64,000 bases of DNA from Thiosulfativibrio zosterae (GTDB taxonomy: Bacteria; Pseudomonadota; Gammaproteobacteria; Thiomicrospirales; Thiomicrospiraceae): assembly GCF_011398155.1 (NCBI RefSeq), contig NZ_AP021888.1:1-64000 (forward strand), in the 5' to 3' direction. The translations under genes were made by a program, and so were the position numbers. Shown here piece by piece: positions 28,475 to 37,256 of the stretch. Under the pieces are notes generated by a model, which ran no database searches, had not been told where the DNA came from, and saw only the letters and a list, made by a program, of their open reading frames with translations. Position 1 is the first letter of the stretch. Each line of letters starts with the position of its first letter.

Positions 28475-31294
28475 ATGACACAAATCCTCCCCGAATTTAA
28501 TCCGCACAGCCCTTTTATTTTGGTGGACGGTTCTTCTTACTTGTTCCGCGCCTTTCATGCCATGCCACCTTTAACCAATTCTCAGGGCGAAGCCACAGGC
28601 GCCATTTTTGGGGTGATTAATATGATTGGTAAACTCCTTGAGCAATATCAACCTGAGCGCATTGCGGTGGTTTTTGATGCCAAAGGTAAAAATTTTCGTC
28701 ATGAGATGTACCCTGACTATAAAGCACACCGCCCGCCTATGCCAGACGAATTACGCAGCCAAATTCAACCTATTCAAGACATTATCAAAGCACTAGGCAT
28801 TCCCTTGTTAGTGATTGATGGCGTGGAAGCCGACGATGTGATGGGCACTTTGGCACAACAAGCCACAGAAATTGAGCTTGATAGCCTACTTTCGACTGGT
28901 GATAAAGACATGGCGCAATTGGTCAATGAACATATCACGCTCATTAATACCATGAACGACACCTTGATGACCCCGGAAACTGTGGTCGAAAAATTTGGGG
29001 TGCGCCCTAACCAAATGATTGAATATTTAGCACTGGTGGGGGATACCGCTGACAATATTCCAGGTATTCCCAGTTGTGGCCCTAAAACAGCTGTTAAATG
29101 GTTACAGGCTTTTGGCAATATCGATAATCTGATTGAAAACGCCCCCATGATTGGCGGCAAGATCGGCGAAAAATTGCGCGACAATATTAATCAACTGCGC
29201 TTATCACGCCAACTGACCACCATTAAACTCGATTGCGATTTGCCCGTGCATGTTGGCGACATTAAGCGCCAAGCGGCCGATATGGAAGCGCTTACCACTT
29301 TATTCACGCGTTATGAATTGCGCCAATGGCTAGCCAAGGTTGCCAAAGGCGAACTGCCTTTTAGTGTGTCAACAGGACGCAAGGCGCACAGCCAAACGCT
29401 ATCAACTGCGCCCATAGAGTCAGCAACAGAAACCACGCAAGCGTTTGATGTTCCACATGAAACCACAACCACCTCTGAGCAGTTTGATTTAATTTTAGAT
29501 TGGGCGTTATTTAACACCTGGCTAACACGCCTTGAAAACGCCGAGCTATTTGCGATTGATACCGAAACCACTGGTTTAGATAGCATGGTCGATACGATTG
29601 TTGGGCTGTGCTTTGCGGTGCTAGAAAACGGCCAAACCATTTCGGCTTATTGCCCTTTGATGCACGATTATGAAGGCGCACCGCAACAACTGCCCAAAGT
29701 TGAAGTCTTGGCAAAACTCAAACCATTACTCGAAGATACGCAACCCAAAAAAGTGGGTCAAAACCTGAAATACGATTGGCATATTTTTCAAAACGAAGGC
29801 ATTAACCTGCAAGGCATAGCGTTTGACACCATGCTGGAGTCTTATTGCCTTAACTCCGTGGCTACGCGTCACAATATGGACGACTTGGCACTTAAATACC
29901 TCAACCACACCACGACGCACTTTGAAGACATCGCTGGCAAAGGCAAAGGACAGCTCACTTTTAATCAAATAGATATTCACACTGCTGCACGTTATGCCGC
30001 CGAAGATGCCGCCATCACCCTTCAACTGCACCAAACTCTCTGGCCTCAACTGCAAGCCGACCCAGCCGTGGCAACCGTTTTGAGCGAAGTGGAAATGCCC
30101 TTAATCAGTATTTTGGGGCAAATGGAGCGTAATGGAGTGCTCATAGACAAACAAAAACTGGCCGATCAATCCTATGAGCTCACCGGCAAACTAGCCGACT
30201 TAGAACAACAAGCCCATCTAATCGCTGGCGAAAATTTTAACCTTAATTCTGCCAAACAATTACAAGTCATTTTGTTTGAAAAACTGCAATTGCCAGTGCT
30301 TAAAAAAACCCCCAAAGGACAAGCCAGCACCGCCGAACCCGTTTTAGCCGAATTGGCAGAACGCGGCCACGAACTGCCTACCTTGATTTTAGAATACCGC
30401 AGTTTGGCAAAACTTAAATCTACCTATACCGATGCTTTGCCTAAACAAATCAATGTCAAAACAGGTCGAGTACACACCTCTTATCAACAGGCAGTGGCAT
30501 CCACGGGGCGTTTATCGTCCACCGATCCTAATTTACAAAACATCCCCATTCGCAGTGCCGAAGGGCGTCGCATTCGCCAAGCCTTTATTGCCGCGCCAGG
30601 GTATGTGTTGTTGGCCGCCGACTATTCGCAAATTGAACTGCGCATCATGGCGCACTTGTCGGGCGATGCCGGATTGCTTAACGCCTTTGCTTTAGGCGAA
30701 GACATTCATAAAGCAACGGCCGCTGAAATTTTTGGCGTGCCCTTAAGCGCAGTCACCACCGAACAAAGACGCGGGGCAAAAGCTGTTAACTTTGGCTTGA
30801 TTTATGGCATGTCTGCCTTTGGCTTAGCCAATCAATTAAATGTTGATCGAGCCACCGCACAAAACTACATCAACCTGTATTTTGCGCGCTACCCAGGCGT
30901 GGCGCATTACATGGAAAGCACCAAAGCCAGAGCCAAACAAAATGGTTATGTTGAAACCCTAATGGGTCGACGCTTATATTTGCCAGACATCAACGCCAAA
31001 AACGGCCAATTGCGCCAATATGCCGAACGCACCGCCATTAACGCACCGATGCAAGGTACCGCTGCCGATATTATCAAAACTGCCATGAAAAACACCCAGG
31101 CCTGGTTAAATTTAGGGCAATTTGACGCCAAAATGCTCATGCAAGTGCACGATGAATTGGTGTTTGAAGTGGCCGAATCTCAAGTGGAAGACTTTAAACC
31201 CCACCTCAAACACATCATGGAATCCGCGCTCACTTTAGCAGTGCCCTTATTGGTTGAAATGGGGGTTGGAGATAATTGGGATGAGGCTCATTAA
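28475..31294 (+). CDS. polA: DNA polymerase I
   Basis: PolA fills gaps and removes RNA primers. The 939-residue product has all three domains: a 5' nuclease (1 to about 285, LVDGSSYLFRAFHAMPPL), a 3'-5' exonuclease that looks active (FAIDTETTGLD near 358, QNLKYDWHIF, ARYAAEDAAITL), and the polymerase (motif A LLAADYSQIELRIMAH near 712, motif B RRGAKAVNFGLIYGMS near 766, motif C QVHDELVFEV near 890). It contains palindrome copy 8, encoding TQAWLNLG. A terminator-like hairpin follows. Confidence 0.98.
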   Translation: MTQILPEFNPHSPFILVDGSSYLFRAFHAMPPLTNSQGEATGAIFGVINMIGKLLEQYQPERIAVVFDAKGKNFRHEMYPDYKAHRPPMPDELRSQIQPIQDIIKALGIPLLVIDGVEADDVMGTLAQQATEIELDSLLSTGDKDMAQLVNEHITLINTMNDTLMTPETVVEKFGVRPNQMIEYLALVGDTADNIPGIPSCGPKTAVKWLQAFGNIDNLIENAPMIGGKIGEKLRDNINQLRLSRQLTTIKLDCDLPVHVGDIKRQAADMEALTTLFTRYELRQWLAKVAKGELPFSVSTGRKAHSQTLSTAPIESATETTQAFDVPHETTTTSEQFDLILDWALFNTWLTRLENAELFAIDTETTGLDSMVDTIVGLCFAVLENGQTISAYCPLMHDYEGAPQQLPKVEVLAKLKPLLEDTQPKKVGQNLKYDWHIFQNEGINLQGIAFDTMLESYCLNSVATRHNMDDLALKYLNHTTTHFEDIAGKGKGQLTFNQIDIHTAARYAAEDAAITLQLHQTLWPQLQADPAVATVLSEVEMPLISILGQMERNGVLIDKQKLADQSYELTGKLADLEQQAHLIAGENFNLNSAKQLQVILFEKLQLPVLKKTPKGQASTAEPVLAELAERGHELPTLILEYRSLAKLKSTYTDALPKQINVKTGRVHTSYQQAVASTGRLSSTDPNLQNIPIRSAEGRRIRQAFIAAPGYVLLAADYSQIELRIMAHLSGDAGLLNAFALGEDIHKATAAEIFGVPLSAVTTEQRRGAKAVNFGLIYGMSAFGLANQLNVDRATAQNYINLYFARYPGVAHYMESTKARAKQNGYVETLMGRRLYLPDINAKNGQLRQYAERTAINAPMQGTAADIIKTAMKNTQAWLNLGQFDAKMLMQVHDELVFEVAESQVEDFKPHLKHIMESALTLAVPLLVEMGVGDNWDEAH
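31096..31105. repeat. CCAGGCCTGG palindrome copy 8 (inside polA)
   Basis: Exact copy in the context CACCCAGGCCTGGTTAAATT. Encodes TQAWLNL. Confidence 0.9.
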
Positions 31295-31313
31295 AAATAA
31301 CCGTTTATTATAA

Positions 31314-31336
31314 AAAAAGCGCCTTTCGGCTCTTTT
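31314..31336 (+). terminator. Probable terminator after polA
   Basis: AAAAG-C-GCC, loop TTTC, GGC-T-CTTTT: a short stem with one mismatch, A-rich on the left and T-rich on the right, in the gap between the convergent polA and outer-membrane protein genes. Confidence 0.5.
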
Positions 31337-31363
31337 CTACTATTTTTAACAAATGTTTTTTTG

Positions 31364-32635
31364 TTAAAAATCAAATTCAACTCCGACAGAAATCGCAGCA
31401 CCTGAATCTTTCTGACTATCCATGTTATCAATAATACTGAAACTGGATGTAGAAAGATCAACATTCAAGAATCCTAAAGTAGTTCCAAGATTCATGTAGG
31501 TTAATCCTGTACCAACCATATTACCTTTAAGCCCTAAGCGAACATCAGGAATATACCATGCAGAGTTTGTTGAGTAACTCCCTGAAATGCCCCAAAATTT
31601 TGTATCACTTCCATTGAGGTCCTTGGTTTCCATTAAATCAATACTAGAAGACAACGCCCACTCTCTATTCTTTGAAAACAAATCTGCGCCCAAACGAACT
31701 TGTGGATCAAAGGTCAGAGTTTTATCCATACCAAATGCAATTGCTGCTGCGTTACGTTTAATATCAAAAGATGGTGAGTTTAAATTATAGGCAACAACAC
31801 TAAGTCCATAATTATCAGCCGTCCAACTTGCTCCCAAATCTAAAGCAACACTGCTCGAAGAACTTCCGGAAGTAATATCATCAACATAATCAGATATATC
31901 TTTGCTTTGATTACCTTGGTTATCATTGATATATTGACCAAAATCGATTGCTTGAGCATTCGAGGTTAAGCTCAGTAATCTAATGGTTGCGCCAGCAGCA
32001 ACCTTACCTCTTAAATCTGAAGTCGAAAACTCTCCAAAATCATAACCATAACTCAGTGCAAATTCATCCAACTGATTCACTGTTATACCAATCGCAGCAG
32101 CCCCAGTTGTTGTTGAAAATGTCGTTGGAGATGTTGCGGTAATTGCTAAATCTGCTTTTTTAATAAAGCTAACTTTTGTTCCGACTTGCTTGGTGTAATC
32201 AAAAGAAATTCCACCATTTATAAAATCTGACTTAAACAATATTGGAGCTGTTACACCCGCAATAACATTAATGTTTCCACCATTGTAATCAGTAAAAAAT
32301 TGATTAGTATTCGTTTGTAGATTTAGTGCATCTTGGATCGTATAAGAGCTTTTATCCAAAATTGTTTTAATGTTGTTATCTAAAAAATCGCTTGATCCTT
32401 CAACACCAAAAAGTTCTGCTTGAACTTGTAAGTTTAAACCCAAACCATATCTTGAACCATCAACATCAGCTGCGTTTATTGTATTGTTAGCGGGGTTAGT
32501 CAAACTTGAATAAACAGTTCCAGGATTTGAATTTGAACCATACCCAATATTTGGTCCAATAGTGGAGTAACTAGGCGCTGCCAAAACTGAGCTGGACGTT
32601 AATAAAAGTGCAGAGACTAGAATCTTTTTATTCAT
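31364..32635 (-). CDS. Outer-membrane beta-barrel protein, TraF-like (conjugal transfer TraF_2 type)
   Basis: A 423-residue exported protein with a clear signal peptide (MNKKILVSALLLTSSSVLA-AP) and the phenylalanine-ended last strand (AAISVGVEFDF) of outer-membrane barrels. The opening SYSTIGPNIGYGSNSNPGTVYSSLTNPAN, with its NPA motif, recalls the TraF_2 and FadL-like barrels. No other conjugation gene is nearby, so any transfer role is doubtful. Strands such as WALSSSIDLMETKDL and YMNLGTTLGFLNVDLS alternate as expected. The gene is clearly more AT-rich than its neighbours. AAGGA site before the ATG. Confidence 0.65.
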   Translation of the reverse strand: MNKKILVSALLLTSSSVLAAPSYSTIGPNIGYGSNSNPGTVYSSLTNPANNTINAADVDGSRYGLGLNLQVQAELFGVEGSSDFLDNNIKTILDKSSYTIQDALNLQTNTNQFFTDYNGGNINVIAGVTAPILFKSDFINGGISFDYTKQVGTKVSFIKKADLAITATSPTTFSTTTGAAAIGITVNQLDEFALSYGYDFGEFSTSDLRGKVAAGATIRLLSLTSNAQAIDFGQYINDNQGNQSKDISDYVDDITSGSSSSSVALDLGASWTADNYGLSVVAYNLNSPSFDIKRNAAAIAFGMDKTLTFDPQVRLGADLFSKNREWALSSSIDLMETKDLNGSDTKFWGISGSYSTNSAWYIPDVRLGLKGNMVGTGLTYMNLGTTLGFLNVDLSTSSFSIIDNMDSQKDSGAAISVGVEFDF

Positions 32636-32894
32636 AAGAAATCCTTTTGAGTTTACCTAAATATAAATAAGACCAAATTAATGGAACATAGAATGTAAGC
32701 ATTTAACTGATTAAGCTTATTATTAAATTATAAACTATAAACAGATAACTTTTATGATGTTAGTTCAAATATTTATATTGAATAATTATCAAAAACTAGA
32801 CTTTATTCCCTTTCTGATAACAATTTTATTAGTTATCAAATGGTATAATTATTAATAATGTTAACTGATTAACTATAAAAAACTGGGATTAGAA
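32636..32894. promoter_or_regulatory. AT-rich divergent promoter region with a repeated 12-mer
   Basis: This 259-base gap separates two divergent outer-membrane protein genes. It carries TTAACTGATTAA twice in direct orientation, at 32703-32714 and 32861-32872, and an extended -10 element TGGTATAAT at 32841-32849, 46 bases before the plus-strand gene. The repeated 12-mer may be a shared operator. Confidence 0.5.
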
Positions 32895-33620
32895 ATGTTA
32901 AAAAAAATCACTCTATTGACTAGCCTGTTGCCATTTTATGCACAAGCAGCTCTAGAGAACAATATAGACTTCTTGAACTTTGGCTCTCAAGCTCAGTTCA
33001 AGAGCTTTTCTGAAGATTTAACAGGCGCTTTAGCGCAAAAAACGCTGATTCCTGCAGAACCTTTAGGGACTGTTGGCTTTGACTTAGGCGTTTCTTACTC
33101 TTTGTCTAGCCTTAAAAATAAGCAAATGGGTGCTGTTTCTTTACAACCCAAAGACAGTATTAACACGGTAGCACTTCATGCCGTTAAGGGCTTACCCTTT
33201 GGAATCGACTTGGGTGTTGACTTAGCGAATGGCATCAACAATATCACTACCTTGGGCGGTTCTTTGAGCTACGCCATTTTAGATGGTGGTGTTGCTATGC
33301 CTGCTTTAAATATTAAGGGGTTCTATAACCAATCTTATGATGCAAAAGCAGTTGATTTTAGCAGCTATGGTGCGGAGTTTGGTGTGTCTAAGGGGTTTGC
33401 TAACATTACGCCGTTTGCCAGCGTTGGCTTGGTGAATGGTGAAGTGAAAGCCACTTCTGGTGCATTAAATCTAGGCGCTCCAGTTTCCGCTGAAAGCACC
33501 TCTATGATGAAGTATGCTGCCGGGGTTAACATTAACCTCATGGTGATGGATATTTTAGTGGGCTACAACCAAATTGGTGAAGTACCCAGCTACAGCTTAA
33601 AGGCTGGCTTCCGTTTCTAA
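32895..33620 (+). CDS. Predicted outer-membrane beta-barrel protein
   Basis: A 241-residue exported protein with a signal peptide (MLKKITLLTSLLPFYAQA-A) and the C-terminal YSLKAGFRF with terminal phenylalanine, typical of BAM substrates. Glycine- and aromatic-rich alternating strands run through the mature part (VGFDLGVSYSLSS, IDLGVDLANGIN, GAEFGVSKGFANITPFASVGLVNG). I do not recognise a named family. It diverges from the TraF-like gene and is followed by a strong terminator. The gene begins more AT-rich than it ends. Confidence 0.7.
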   Translation: MLKKITLLTSLLPFYAQAALENNIDFLNFGSQAQFKSFSEDLTGALAQKTLIPAEPLGTVGFDLGVSYSLSSLKNKQMGAVSLQPKDSINTVALHAVKGLPFGIDLGVDLANGINNITTLGGSLSYAILDGGVAMPALNIKGFYNQSYDAKAVDFSSYGAEFGVSKGFANITPFASVGLVNGEVKATSGALNLGAPVSAESTSMMKYAAGVNINLMVMDILVGYNQIGEVPSYSLKAGFRF

Positions 33621-33644
33621 ACTTTGAGTCCTACTTTAAAACAT

Positions 33645-33672
33645 AAAAAGGATGCTTTAAAGCATCCTTTTT
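33645..33672 (+). terminator. Perfect-palindrome terminator
   Basis: A 28-base perfect palindrome: the stem runs AAAAAGGATGCTTT at 33645-33658 then its complement, ending in a T-run. It can act in both directions, serving the outer-membrane gene and the convergent aas operon. Confidence 0.88.
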
Positions 33673-33781
33673 TATTTTTGAGTTTCTATCAATCTATCGA
33701 ATTTAAGGCAGGCTAAAGCCTGCGCCCCAAAGCATCGCAAAAATTAAGGGGCAAAAGTTTTCTAGAAATATTTTTGAAGTT

Positions 33782-35935
33782 TTACACCGCTTTAAAATGT
33801 CCATCGGCTATTTTTTGAACTTCTGGGTAATTGGTTTTACCCGTGCCTAACACGGGAATTTGTTCTACCAAAATCACTGTTTTTGGAATCATGATTTCGG
33901 CCACTTCGGCGGCTTTTGCGGCATCTTTTACTGTCTGACGGCTTAAGCCTTCGTCATTGGTCACTAAAATGAGCTGTTCCCCTTTGCGTTCGTCAGCGAC
34001 CGCAACCACCACATGATGCCCTTCAGGGCTGGCATTATTAATGTAGCTTTCTACTGCTGTGAGCGAAATCATTTCTCCACCAATTTTGGCAAAGCGTTTG
34101 GCGCGTCCTTTAATCGAGACAAAACCTTCCTCGTCCACATCCACAATATCCCCTGTATCATGCCAACCGTTGGTAGGCGGTTGCAAAATACCGGGTTTAT
34201 CCGGCATTAAATAGCCTTTCATGATGTTAGGGCCTTGTACAAACAAGCGACCACCTTCTGTGATACCTGGTACTTCTTCCAAGCGATATTCCACGCCTGG
34301 CACAAATTGACCGACCGTGCCGGTTTTGAAAGAAGTCGGTGTGTTAACCGATAAAACTGGCGATGTTTCAGTCACGCCATAGCCTTCATACATAGGTACA
34401 TGGAATTTGTCAGCAAACAAACGACGCGTTTCGGGACGTAATTTCTCAGCCCCCGCCACCAAAGCTCTCACACTGTAAAAATCGTAAGGCTGGGCTTTTT
34501 TGGCATAGCCTGAGAAGAAAGTATCGGTACCAAATAATACCTTAACATTGAGCTGATAAATAAGCTCTGGAATCACCCCGTAATGTAATGGTGATGGGTA
34601 TAAATATACTTTTGCACCTTTTAAAATCGGCCATAACAAACCCGCCGTTAAACCAAAACTGTGAAAAGTGGGTAAGGCATTAAAGAGTTGCTCACCTGGA
34701 AGTAAAGTCACCATTGCACTAATTTGGTTAATATTGGACACCACATTTTGGTTAGATAAAACCACACCTTTCGGCGCACCTTCCGAACCCGAAGTAAACA
34801 ACACCACTGCTTCGTCGTCTAAAGTGTGACCATGCCCAGGCAAGGATTTTGGACTGCCTAATAAAGCCCCCAACTTATCAAACAAGCCGATTTGCGCTCT
34901 AACATCTTCTAAATAAATAAACTCTACCGTTTCAGAAAGCGCTGAGACGACAGGCGCCAACTCAAACACTTCAACAAACTTATGGGATGTAATAATCGTA
35001 GAAAGTTCTGCCGTTTCGCAGGCCGATTTCATTGGCCCAATGCCCGCTGTAAAATTCAACATGGCTGGCACATAACCATAGGCTTTAAGCGCAAAAAAAG
35101 TGGCTGCAATACCGCTCACATTGGGCAGTAATACCCCAACCCGTTTTTGGTCTTGCAAAGTTGCCCGTAATTTTTTGCCAAGAATTGTGCTGCCCAAAAT
35201 CAATTTTTTACGACTCAACTCAACGCCATTCAAATCTTCAATACAGGGGTTTTTGGCATCATATTGTTTGGCACTGCTTAATACGGCTTGCCATAAATTA
35301 TGGGATTGGGTTGCACCGTAAAAACTACTGTCACGCATCAGCAAATAAATAGCGTTTCTTAAATACGCATGTTTAGAGCGACCTTTTAAGCCCTTAGGTG
35401 CTTCAATGCGTTGCGGCGGTAACACCGTTAGTGTGATTTTTGGAAACCAACTTTGACGCGTAAATGCGAAGCGTGTGCCGTCCAAATAAGACATTTTGCT
35501 GTATTGAGCGCCTTCGATAAACACTGGCAAAATAGCCACTTTGGCGTGATCTGCGACCATGGCGGTGCCTTCATACACCTTCATCAAACTGCCGGTGGTG
35601 CTGATACGCCCTTCCGGGAAAATCATGCAATGATTGCCGCGTTTTAGTTCTTCAATCATGTGTTTGGTGGCAAATGGGCTGTGCAAATCGACGGTGAAAA
35701 ACTTTACAAAACTCAGCAAATAGCGCTCATACCAGCGATGCGTGTGTTTTTCATCAATCATAAAGGTGATATTGCCGGTTAAAAAGGTCGCCAATAAAGG
35801 GCCATCCAACAGCGATACATGATTCGCCACAATCAAAGCCGGCGATTTACTGGACTCTATGTGATGAAAATGTTCTAACCCGCGAACTTCCACACGATAC
35901 AACAACTTTAAAATGAGTTTAACAATCCACTTCAT
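33782..35935 (-). CDS. aas: Bifunctional lysophospholipid acyltransferase / acyl-ACP synthetase (Aas-like)
   Basis: Aas re-acylates lysophospholipids in the inner membrane: an acyl-ACP synthetase half activates fatty acids and a PlsC-like half transfers them. The 717-residue product shows both. The acyltransferase has NHVSLLDGPLLATF near residues 37-50 and FPEGRISTTGSLMKVYEG. The AMP-forming ligase has LFTSGSEGAPKGVVLSN, YEGYGVTETSP and the GWHDTGDIVDVDEEGFVSIKGRAKRFAKIGGEMIS hinge. Start ATG overlaps the lplT stop by four bases. Last gene of the fadL-volA-lplT-aas operon. Confidence 0.93.
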   Translation of the reverse strand: MKWIVKLILKLLYRVEVRGLEHFHHIESSKSPALIVANHVSLLDGPLLATFLTGNITFMIDEKHTHRWYERYLLSFVKFFTVDLHSPFATKHMIEELKRGNHCMIFPEGRISTTGSLMKVYEGTAMVADHAKVAILPVFIEGAQYSKMSYLDGTRFAFTRQSWFPKITLTVLPPQRIEAPKGLKGRSKHAYLRNAIYLLMRDSSFYGATQSHNLWQAVLSSAKQYDAKNPCIEDLNGVELSRKKLILGSTILGKKLRATLQDQKRVGVLLPNVSGIAATFFALKAYGYVPAMLNFTAGIGPMKSACETAELSTIITSHKFVEVFELAPVVSALSETVEFIYLEDVRAQIGLFDKLGALLGSPKSLPGHGHTLDDEAVVLFTSGSEGAPKGVVLSNQNVVSNINQISAMVTLLPGEQLFNALPTFHSFGLTAGLLWPILKGAKVYLYPSPLHYGVIPELIYQLNVKVLFGTDTFFSGYAKKAQPYDFYSVRALVAGAEKLRPETRRLFADKFHVPMYEGYGVTETSPVLSVNTPTSFKTGTVGQFVPGVEYRLEEVPGITEGGRLFVQGPNIMKGYLMPDKPGILQPPTNGWHDTGDIVDVDEEGFVSIKGRAKRFAKIGGEMISLTAVESYINNASPEGHHVVVAVADERKGEQLILVTNDEGLSRQTVKDAAKAAEVAEIMIPKTVILVEQIPVLGTGKTNYPEVQKIADGHFKAV

Positions 35936-37242
35936 ACTTCAACCTCAACTATTGGCAACCTTGCCAAGCATTGCCAATGACGATGCAACGCCATCGCCAC
36001 CAGCACATTTAAACCTGCAATGACATAAAAGATCGTTATCAAATCTAAACCCAAGCCATAACATAACAAAAAAAACAATGACGACAACACCATCAATAGC
36101 GCATTAATAATATTATTCACCGCAATCATGCGCCCCCGAAAATATTCTGGAGAATGGGTTTGCAAATGCGTGTAAAGCGGCACAATATAAATGCCGCCCA
36201 ATACCGGAATGGCTAAAAATGTTAGCCAAATCAACACCGCAATCCAATCGCTAAAAAACACGCTGGCGGTCTGCAAACTTGCGGGCTCTGGCAAACTGAT
36301 GGTGGCCATTAAACCACTCGACAGCGCAATAAAAACCGACAAACTTGCCAACAACACACCATGATAACGCAGTGCCGACAAAGCAGAAAATTTAGGTACC
36401 CAGCGGTTCACTAAAAAAGCACCCAAGGCTATGCCCACTGTAAAAGTCACTAAAAACGCCAACACCACAGATTCATCACCGCCCAATGCCTTAACCAACA
36501 CCGGAATTTGACTCAGATAAGCCGCACCCAAAAACCAAAACCAAGAAATTGCCATCACCGCCAAAAATGCCTGAGCATGATTTCTTGCCGCACTGACCTC
36601 TTGATGGGTAAGCTTAAAGAGTTTAAAGGGCGGTTTTATGGGTTCTGGGCGCAGATGCGAAACAGGAATTTTTAAACTGGCAAAATAGCCTAAAAAAGCC
36701 ATAAAAATAACCAGGCCTGCCATGAATAAAACACCATTCTCAGTCAAAATGACCCAGCCACCCAATAAAGTACCCAATAAAATGGCCAAAAAAGTAGAGC
36801 CACTCAACCAAGCATTGCCTTGTGTTAATTCATGCTCAGCCAAATGCTCTGGCAAAATGGCATATTTAAGCGGACCAAAAAACGCCGACTGTGCGCCCAT
36901 TAAAAACAGCAACACAAACAGCGCCCACAAATTCTCAGACAAAAGCGCCCAACCGCCAAACAACATAATGACTATCTCAGCGAGTTTAATCTGACGAATT
37001 AAAGCGGTTTTCTCAAAACTATCCGCCAAATTGCCAGCAAAAGCTGAGAACACAAAAAAAGGCAAAATAAAGATGCCTGCCGCCGCCGTGGTAAGCAGTC
37101 CAGCCTGTTGAGGGTCGTCCGCTATGCGAAAAACAATCAACATGACTAGGGCGCTTTTAAATAAATTATCATTAAAAGCCCCCAAAAACTGCACCCAAAA
37201 CAACGGCAGAAAGCGGTTGGAGAGAAATAGCGAACCTTGCAA
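35932..37242 (-). CDS. lplT: LplT-like lysophospholipid transporter (MFS)
   Basis: A 436-residue, roughly 12-helix major facilitator protein. The opening FLPLFWVQFLGAFNDNLFKSALVMLI and RADSFEKT-like loop are characteristic of LplT, which flips lysophospholipids to the cytoplasmic face for re-acylation by Aas. It starts on TTG at 37242, with no good ribosome-binding site, 14 bases after volA; coupling from upstream translation is likely. It overlaps aas by ATGA. The gene contains a one-mismatch palindrome (copy 9). Confidence 0.88.
   Translation of the reverse strand: MQGSLFLSNRFLPLFWVQFLGAFNDNLFKSALVMLIVFRIADDPQQAGLLTTAAAGIFILPFFVFSAFAGNLADSFEKTALIRQIKLAEIVIMLFGGWALLSENLWALFVLLFLMGAQSAFFGPLKYAILPEHLAEHELTQGNAWLSGSTFLAILLGTLLGGWVILTENGVLFMAGLVIFMAFLGYFASLKIPVSHLRPEPIKPPFKLFKLTHQEVSAARNHAQAFLAVMAISWFWFLGAAYLSQIPVLVKALGGDESVVLAFLVTFTVGIALGAFLVNRWVPKFSALSALRYHGVLLASLSVFIALSSGLMATISLPEPASLQTASVFFSDWIAVLIWLTFLAIPVLGGIYIVPLYTHLQTHSPEYFRGRMIAVNNIINALLMVLSSLFFLLCYGLGLDLITIFYVIAGLNVLVAMALHRHWQCLARLPIVEVEV
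36711..36720. repeat. CCAGGCCTGG palindrome copy 9, one mismatch (inside lplT)
   Basis: CCAGGCCTGC in the context AAAATAACCAGGCCTGC. On the coding strand it encodes AGLVIF. Confidence 0.65.
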
Positions 37243-37256
37243 GTTCGTCTGCCAGA

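Noticed and set aside
31364..32635. Conjugation island suggested by the TraF-like protein
   Set aside because: No other transfer, relaxase or integrase gene is present; the barrel similarity alone does not support it.
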